Below are positions 1-6,670 of a stretch of 6,670 bases of DNA, one piece after another (the stretch's first letter is position 1; each line of letters starts with the position of its first letter). Made by a program: the position numbers and the translations under genes. The DNA is from Parachlamydiales bacterium (GTDB lineage Bacteria > Chlamydiota > Chlamydiia > Chlamydiales > Simkaniaceae): NCBI GenBank assembly GCA_030641465.1, contig DAOWHK010000107.1, positions 1 through 6,670 on the forward strand, read 5' to 3'. Under the pieces are notes generated by a model. That model did not search any database. It was given only the letters and a program-made list of their open reading frames with translations, and was not told where the DNA came from.

Positions 1-1
1 T

Positions 2-706
2 GCAAGAACAGGTCTTGGCTCTTCTTCCTCGTTTACCGTTGGATTTTTAAATGCGCTATATGCCCTGCAAGGGAAAAAAATTCCCAAACAAAGACTCGCA
101 GAAGAAGCAGTTCATATTGAACAAAATCTGATTGCCGAAAATGTTGGATCGCAAGATCAAGTGCACGCGGCTTTTGGAGGCTTAAATCTGATTGAATTTT
201 CGGAATCTCATATTCAAGTAAAACCCTTGATTATTTCTCGTGAGAAAAGAAAATATTTAGAAGATCATATCATGATTTTTTATACAGGTCTTACGCGCTA
301 TGCAAGTATGATATTAACTGAGCAGATGGAAAAAACCAAAAATCGTTTGAACGATGCCTTTTTAAAGAAGATGCATGAAATGGTATACATTGCAGAAGAG
401 ATCATCACAAACCTTCCTAAGCAAGAAATGGTGCAGCAATTTGGAGAGCTTCTTGGAAAAAGCTGGGAGCTTAAGAAAAAACTCTCAAGTAAAATTTGCA
501 ACGAAGTAATTGATGCGTCGTATGAAAAAGCAATTCTTGCTGGTGCATACGGAGGAAAGCTTTGTGGAGCTGGAAGCGGGGGCTTTTTAGCGCTTGTTGC
601 ACCCCCCGAAAGACAAGCTCAAATAAGAAAAAGTTTAAGCGATCTGATGGAAGTGCCGTTTCGTTTTGAAAATGCCGGTAGCACAATTATTTATATGAAG
701 GACTAA
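2..706 (+). CDS. hddA: D-glycero-alpha-D-manno-heptose 7-phosphate kinase (GHMP family), 5'-truncated by window edge
   Basis: The frame is open from base 2 to the TAA at 704-706, giving 234 residues; roughly the first 100 of a typical kinase of about 340 lie outside the window. It begins in the GHMP-kinase phosphate-binding loop (RTGLGSSSS, residues 2-10). A segment reading ENVGSQDQVHAAFGG follows at about residues 46-60, the pattern of the HddA branch of GHMP kinases. The C-terminal glycine motif GAYGGKLCGAGSGG is at bases 542-583. By family knowledge the enzyme phosphorylates D-glycero-D-manno-heptose 7-phosphate at C1 with ATP in the cytoplasm, on the way to GDP-heptose. The guanylyltransferase gene starts 4 bases after its stop, which supports this assignment over a generic galactokinase- or mevalonate-type kinase. 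A GTG at 161 could open a shorter frame, but it falls inside the conserved domain and is not the real start. Confidence 0.88.
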   Translation, partial: ARTGLGSSSSFTVGFLNALYALQGKKIPKQRLAEEAVHIEQNLIAENVGSQDQVHAAFGGLNLIEFSESHIQVKPLIISREKRKYLEDHIMIFYTGLTRYASMILTEQMEKTKNRLNDAFLKKMHEMVYIAEEIITNLPKQEMVQQFGELLGKSWELKKKLSSKICNEVIDASYEKAILAGAYGGKLCGAGSGGFLALVAPPERQAQIRKSLSDLMEVPFRFENAGSTIIYMKD

Positions 707-710
707 CCAC

Positions 711-3423
<2,713 letters not shown>

Positions 3424-3434
<11 letters not shown>

Positions 3435-4311
3435 AATTGTATCGAGCTTTTTTAAAGCATTTAATAAAAATCATTCGGAGAGCCTTTTCAAACATTGCAG
3501 GAAGAAATGTCCAATACTGTGGTCTTTTCAGAATATAAATTAACATAGGCATTTTAATGTGTAATAATAAAGCAGCCGTTTTGTTTTTATTAATAAAAGG
3601 ATCTTTGACAAGATAATTAAAAATTTCCTCATTATTTTTTCGAATACATCTGCTGCTATAAGAATTTTCGAGTTGTCTAAAGGATGCACGAGCTTTTGGC
3701 GAATAAACAATTCCATGGTTTATGGCGATTACGTGATTAAAATGCCAGTCGGTAAGCCACTTTAGTTTGGGATTTAAAAGGCCATATTCATTAGCGCAGC
3801 TCTTTCTATAAAGAGTGCCATGGCTGTGGATCCAAAGAGGGGTTTGACGAAATAATTTTACAAGAGCTTTTCCTTCGAATGCGATTGGTTTATTAATCAA
3901 AAGGAGCCTTTTAACATGATGCTTATAGGGACGTTTATTCTTAAAAAAAGCAGGATCAGATACGCTCATGCCAATTTTTGGGTATTGATCCAAGAGATCA
4001 GTACCCTCTGAAAAAAAATCAGGGAATAACAGGTCGTCTGCTGCGCAAAATGCTAGGTATTCTCCCTTTGCCTCTTCCATTCCACGATTATATGTATGGA
4101 CAGGCCCTAAATTTTTAGCATTTTGAAGGAGCTTTATCTGTGGATGGATTTTTTGATATTTTTTTATTAGAGAAACGCTGTGATCAGTTGAGGCATCGTC
4201 AATAACAATGAGTTCAAAATCTTGAAATGATTGGCTAAGAATGGAATCTAAACATTCAGGAAGAAATGCGCTGTGATTATAATTTGCAAGAATAATTGAG
4301 AGTTTAGTCAT
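3424..4311 (-). CDS. Glycosyltransferase family 2 (GT-A fold)
   Basis: A 295-residue protein with a textbook GT2 N-terminus. LSIILANYNHSAFLPECLDS is at residues 4-23, the UDP/GDP-binding DDASTD at 38-43, and a NLGP..TYNRGMEEAKGEYLAF stretch at 67-88. AADD at 90-93 occupies the metal-binding DxD position. TDW at 187-189 probably supplies the catalytic-base aspartate. No membrane helices are evident, apart from mildly hydrophobic C-terminal stretches (about 252-285, with many basic residues) that could bind the inner face of the membrane. Such enzymes transfer one sugar from a nucleotide donor to a growing lipid-linked oligosaccharide in the cytoplasm. Its ATG overlaps the end of the upstream methyltransferase by 8 bases (ATGACTAA), and its own end overlaps the next glycosyltransferase by 11. 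The linkage and sugar specificity cannot be read from sequence. Confidence 0.9.
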
Positions 4312-4987
4312 TTTTTAAGGGCTTTTTCTTGCAACCAACAGCAATTAAGTAGTGAGCTAGAGGAAGATAGCCCGTATGAATTACCTCATCGTTTGCAGCA
4401 AACATAAAGACATGGGAAAAATATTTACGCATAACTCTTTCTAGGCGCTCCGGTGAATAGACGTTCACATGTCCTTTTTTCGAAATTTCTGATGCGTAAT
4501 CTTGAGAAATTAAACTTGGTGTCCCGATTACGGTAAGGCCAGTATCTGAGAGTTGTGACGTTATTGCGGAAAAAAAGGCATCTTCGTGCTCAGGATAAAT
4601 ATGTTCGATCACATCAAAATTAATCACCGCATCAAAAAGACCAGTTGGTTCCATTTGTAGGGCATCTTGGCTGCAAAATTCAAGGTTTTCCTCTGGGAAG
4701 TTATGTTTTGCAGTTGCGATTGCTTCCTCATCAAAGTCAATGCCTTTTGCATAGCCACACTCTTTCGCTATTAAATAGGTTCCAAGACCCTCATTGCAAC
4801 CAATTTCGAGAACCTTTTTGTTTTTTCCAATCATTTTTGATGCAAATTTATAATAGGACATCGAATGAAGTAGTCTTCTTGGAGTCTTATGAAACCAATA
4901 GGATACATATCTACCAAGTTCAATCAGAGAGGGTTTTTTTATTAACTCTTCGGTAACGCAGGCCCAGTTAGATTTTGTTTCTTTCAT
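4304..4987 (-). CDS. Class I SAM-dependent methyltransferase (paralogue B)
   Basis: A 227-residue protein from the chosen start. SAM-binding motif I is VLEIGCNEG at residues 59-67, the ribose-binding acidic residue is D84 in GIDFD, D108 follows motif III, and FDVIEHI is at 124-130. The C-terminal block (GTPS, then GHVNVYSPERL, NDEVIHTG and AHYL) is shared almost residue for residue with the methyltransferase at 5795-6460, at about 47% identity by hand count over about 175 residues. The frame stays open to an ATG at 5041, but I chose the ATG at 4987. It overlaps the dioxygenase stop as ATGA, has AGAGGT at 4997-5002 nine bases upstream, and makes residues 46-84 line up without gaps with the paralogue. 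It probably O-, N- or C-methylates a sugar or sugar nucleotide of the glycan. The substrate is unknown. Confidence 0.88.
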   Translation of the reverse strand: MKETKSNWACVTEELIKKPSLIELGRYVSYWFHKTPRRLLHSMSYYKFASKMIGKNKKVLEIGCNEGLGTYLIAKECGYAKGIDFDEEAIATAKHNFPEENLEFCSQDALQMEPTGLFDAVINFDVIEHIYPEHEDAFFSAITSQLSDTGLTVIGTPSLISQDYASEISKKGHVNVYSPERLERVMRKYFSHVFMFAANDEVIHTGYLPLAHYLIAVGCKKKPLKND

Positions 4988-5781
4988 AGCGTATTTACCT
5001 CTAAATATTGCTTTGCAGCGGTGGTGACTGTTGAGTGGCAAAGGGTTTCATAATAATTTGGTCTTGCAGATAAGTCAACGGGAGCAAATGCGTTTAAGAT
5101 ACGGATATCTGTAGAAAATCTAGTAGAAGGTCCCCGATTCATTGTAGATCCGTGCACAAGAGCAAGAGAAAAAATCAAAGCCTGACCAACTTTTAAGGGG
5201 ATCCCTTGCATTTTTTCTGAAATGGAATCGTTCATGAGCTTTGGTGCGTATAAAAACCCTAACTGATGAATATCAGAGCCTTTTGTGATTTTTTTATCTG
5301 TATTTTGTATTTTTGTTGTTGGAAATAGCGTTTCTGAGGCTGTATGCGACCCTGAAAGTACTTCTAAGCTGCTTTTTGCTGTGAGGTCAACGTATGGAAC
5401 AAGTACAGAAACTTCATAGGGAGATCCTCCATAAAAAGTGTCGCGATGATAGCCAATATTATCTTGAGGCTTTTCGGGCCTAGTGATTCTAAGATAGGGG
5501 TCTTTTTGAATGAGTAAATCTTGCCCAATAAACTCTTTAAAAAAACTTAGCTGTGGCTCAATTACTTTTAACCCAAATTTCTCATTTCGAAAAAATTGTG
5601 TCATCTCCATTTGGATTTTGGTATGAGCATCATCGTCATTAATAGAGAGGTGGTAATTTTCAAGAGTAACCGTTTCTCCCATGAGAGACTGCAGTTTTTT
5701 TGTAAGAGCAACTTTTACTTCAAATGCAGGGTTTGGATCTATCAAATCAAGAACAAACCAGCCGTTTTCAGAAAATGTCAT
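4984..5781 (-). CDS. Phytanoyl-CoA dioxygenase (PhyH) family Fe(II)/2-oxoglutarate oxygenase
   Basis: A 265-residue protein of the usual PhyH size. The iron-binding HxD is H112-R-D114 (in GYHRDTFYGG), the distal histidine is H210 in LALVHGS, and the 2-oxoglutarate-binding R-x-S is R221-F-S223, eleven residues later. The complete facial triad and cosubstrate arginine indicate an active enzyme. The SLEVLSGSH stretch at 138-146 is also typical of the fold. The family hydroxylates or otherwise oxidises small molecules using O2 and 2-oxoglutarate. Here it sits between two paralogous methyltransferases, so the substrate is probably a sugar, sugar nucleotide or lipid-linked glycan rather than an acyl-CoA. 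The start ATG at 5781 follows TAAGGA (5788-5793) by 6 bases. It begins 13 bases after the upstream methyltransferase and its TGA overlaps the next ATG. Confidence 0.88.
   Translation of the reverse strand: MTFSENGWFVLDLIDPNPAFEVKVALTKKLQSLMGETVTLENYHLSINDDDAHTKIQMEMTQFFRNEKFGLKVIEPQLSFFKEFIGQDLLIQKDPYLRITRPEKPQDNIGYHRDTFYGGSPYEVSVLVPYVDLTAKSSLEVLSGSHTASETLFPTTKIQNTDKKITKGSDIHQLGFLYAPKLMNDSISEKMQGIPLKVGQALIFSLALVHGSTMNRGPSTRFSTDIRILNAFAPVDLSARPNYYETLCHSTVTTAAKQYLEVNTL
4997..5002 (-). promoter_or_regulatory. Ribosome binding site deciding the methyltransferase B start
   Basis: On the minus strand this reads AGAGGT, 9 bases before the ATG at 4987. It lies inside the end of the dioxygenase coding region and supports the 227-residue start over the longer frame opening at 5041. 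Confidence 0.65.
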
Positions 5782-5794
5782 GATATTTCCTTAG

Positions 5795-6460
5795 TTATTT
5801 TTTATGACATGCAACGCAAAGAATATAGTGAGCCATTGAATTAAATCCTGTGTGCATTACTTCATCGTTCATTCCGAAAGGAAAAACTTGATGGAAGTAT
5901 TTTTCTAATTCATTCACAAGGCGCTCTGTTGAATATAGATTGACATGTCCAAGTTTGCTCGGCGCTGAAGCGTATTTATCGGCTGTGATATTTGGCGTTC
6001 CAATCACACATACGCCATCTTCTGCTAAATTTTTTGCAATGGTATTAAAATAGGTGTGTTCATGCTCTTTGTAAATATGTTCAATCACATCTAGGCTGAC
6101 AATGCCGTTAAACTTGCCATACGATTTATCCATAAAATCATCGTGGATAAAATTGTACTTTTCTCCTGGAAGATTTGTTTTTGCAGTAACAATGGAAGGG
6201 CCGTCAAGGTCCACGCCAGAATAATGAAGTTGATTTTCTGCAAGGATCGTAGTGCCAATTCCATCACTGCACCCAAGTTCAAGAATTTTTCCGTTTTTTG
6301 GAAGCATCTTTGCGGCAAATTTATAACGGGATAATACAAATCCGAGTCTTTTGGGATCGTTTCTAAAATTGAAGGACCAGTGATCGCCAAGAAGGAATTT
6401 ATGGTCCTCTAATAGCTCGGTGGTGCTATCCCAAGCATTTTTTTCTGAATGTTTTACCAC
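5795..6460 (-). CDS. Class I SAM-dependent methyltransferase (paralogue A), first gene of the operon
   Basis: A 221-residue protein from a GTG start. Motif I is ILELGCSDGIG at residues 59-69, the ribose-binding acidic residue is D84 in VDLD, and LDVIEHIY is at 123-130. The C-terminal block matches its paralogue at 4304-4987 (VIGTP, KLGHVNLYSTERL, NDEVMHTG, AHY). The open frame runs on to a TTG at 6562, but the GTG at 6460 is preferred. AGGAG at 6471-6475 is 10 bases upstream, a promoter sits inside the longer frame, the longer form would run into the divergent gene at 6535, and the N-terminus then matches the paralogue (both have YKFA at 46-49). It is likely a methyltransferase of the same glycan pathway. 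The divergence between the two copies suggests different positions or substrates rather than a recent duplication. Confidence 0.87.
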   Translation of the reverse strand: MVKHSEKNAWDSTTELLEDHKFLLGDHWSFNFRNDPKRLGFVLSRYKFAAKMLPKNGKILELGCSDGIGTTILAENQLHYSGVDLDGPSIVTAKTNLPGEKYNFIHDDFMDKSYGKFNGIVSLDVIEHIYKEHEHTYFNTIAKNLAEDGVCVIGTPNITADKYASAPSKLGHVNLYSTERLVNELEKYFHQVFPFGMNDEVMHTGFNSMAHYILCVACHKK

Positions 6461-6470
6461 TTGCTTGCAT

Positions 6471-6475
6471 CTCCT
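6471..6475 (-). promoter_or_regulatory. Ribosome binding site for methyltransferase A
   Basis: On the minus strand this reads AGGAG, 10 bases before the GTG at 6458-6460. An ATG touching it (6468-6470) is out of frame. It supports the shorter 221-residue reading of the gene. Confidence 0.6.
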
Positions 6476-6486
6476 AAATAATTGTT

Positions 6487-6507
6487 GCAATATAGAAGCA
6501 ATATAGA
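6487..6507. repeat. Tandem 10-bp direct repeat overlapping the operon -10 box
   Basis: GCAATATAGA occurs at 6487-6496 and again, identical, at 6498-6507, an 11-base period or about one helical turn. The copies cover the -10 box and part of the spacer of the minus-strand promoter and lie 28 bases before the divergent plus-strand gene. It could be an operator, a duplicated -10 region, or chance in AT-rich DNA. Confidence 0.5.
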
Positions 6508-6517
6508 TTTCTTTCAA
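6489..6517 (-). promoter_or_regulatory. Sigma70-type promoter of the five-gene minus-strand operon
   Basis: On the minus strand a -35 box TTGAAA (6512-6517) is separated by exactly 17 bases from a -10 box TATATT (6489-6494). Transcription would start near 6482, giving a leader of about 22 bases with AGGAG in it. Its position directly upstream of the first gene of the tightly packed unit makes it the likely operon promoter. The call rests on consensus match and position only. Confidence 0.6.
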
Positions 6518-6534
6518 GTGAGGATTGAAGAGTG

Positions 6535-6670
6535 ATGAATAACATGGTGATTTTTGGTGCAAAAGGTTTTATAGGATGCCATGCATATCAGTATTTCCAG
6601 AAACTTGAAAAGCAGGTGATCGCAACTCATTACAAACCCGAAAAGGGGTGTTTTTTATTTGATTTAAAAA
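6535..6670 (+). CDS. N-terminus of a Rossmann-fold NAD(P)-dependent sugar reductase/epimerase (SDR-like), 3' end outside window
   Basis: The frame is open from the ATG at 6535 to the window end, giving 45 residues. The start is hydrophobic and followed by GAKGFIG at residues 8-14, the G-x-x-G-x-x-G dinucleotide-binding loop after the first beta strand (MVIF), as in extended or RmlD-like SDRs. AGGA at 6521-6524 lies 10 bases upstream; a second in-frame ATG at 6544 is possible. It is transcribed divergently from the methyltransferase operon across about 74 bases, in the same direction as the heptose genes on the left. It may be another nucleotide-sugar modifying enzyme, such as a reductase acting on a keto-heptose. 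That role is inferred from context, since only the cofactor loop is visible. I saw no clear promoter for it on the plus strand. Confidence 0.7.
   Translation, partial: MNNMVIFGAKGFIGCHAYQYFQKLEKQVIATHYKPEKGCFLFDLK

Noticed and set aside
4645..4956. Plus-strand open frame of 103 codons inside methyltransferase B
   Set aside because: Antisense to a gene with clear SAM motifs, and its composition shows no protein-family pattern; a shadow frame.
4988..5041. 18-residue N-terminal extension of methyltransferase B from the ATG at 5041
   Set aside because: It would overlap the dioxygenase by 58 bases. The ATG at 4987 has a good ribosome site, a typical ATGA overlap and matches the paralogue length.
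6461..6562. 34-residue N-terminal extension of methyltransferase A from a TTG at 6562
   Set aside because: It overlaps the divergent gene start and contains the operon promoter. It has no counterpart in the paralogue, and a GTG with AGGAG upstream lies at 6460.
6637..6656. CCC-GAAAA-GGG followed by a T-run, terminator-like
   Set aside because: The stem is only three base pairs and lies inside the start of an open coding frame; chance codons explain it.

Overview
The window is an AT-rich stretch of a surface-polysaccharide (LPS, O-antigen or capsule) locus. It holds nine protein genes, no RNA genes and no mobile element. The heptose-activation enzymes at the left edge point to a Gram-negative bacterium, although GDP-heptose is also made by some Gram-positives with glycosylated S-layers. 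The low GC and the TTG and GTG starts would suit lineages such as Legionella or environmental chlamydiae, but nothing here fixes the taxon.

Left part (2-2337, plus strand): three tightly packed genes. They are the 3' part of a GHMP-family D-glycero-D-manno-heptose 7-phosphate kinase (hddA-like), a D-glycero-D-manno-heptose 1-phosphate guanylyltransferase (hddC-like, TTG start) and an extended SDR sugar-nucleotide epimerase/reductase. Together they would make GDP-D-glycero-alpha-D-manno-heptose and then probably modify it. The isomerase (gmhA) and the bisphosphatase (gmhB) are not in the window.

Middle and right part (2319-6460, minus strand): a five-gene unit read right to left. The order is methyltransferase A, PhyH-type Fe(II)/2-oxoglutarate dioxygenase, methyltransferase B (a paralogue of A), GT-A/GT2 glycosyltransferase and GT-B/GT4-like glycosyltransferase. 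Spacings are +13, -4, -8 and -11 bases, so this is almost certainly one translationally coupled operon. A good sigma70-type promoter (TTGAAA, 17 bases, TATATT) lies just upstream of methyltransferase A. The last gene converges on the SDR gene and the two coding ends overlap by 19 bases.

Right edge (6535-6670, plus strand): the start of a further Rossmann-fold sugar reductase/epimerase gene, divergent from the operon.

Overall reading: a nucleotide-heptose supply module and a glycan assembly-and-decoration module lie head to tail against each other. The most interesting part is the pair of related methyltransferases flanking a small-molecule dioxygenase, which suggests an uncommon hydroxylated and/or multiply methylated sugar. 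Two methyltransferase starts had to be moved inward from the longest open frames. There is no gene-free stretch longer than 300 bases; the only real intergenic space is 6461-6534.
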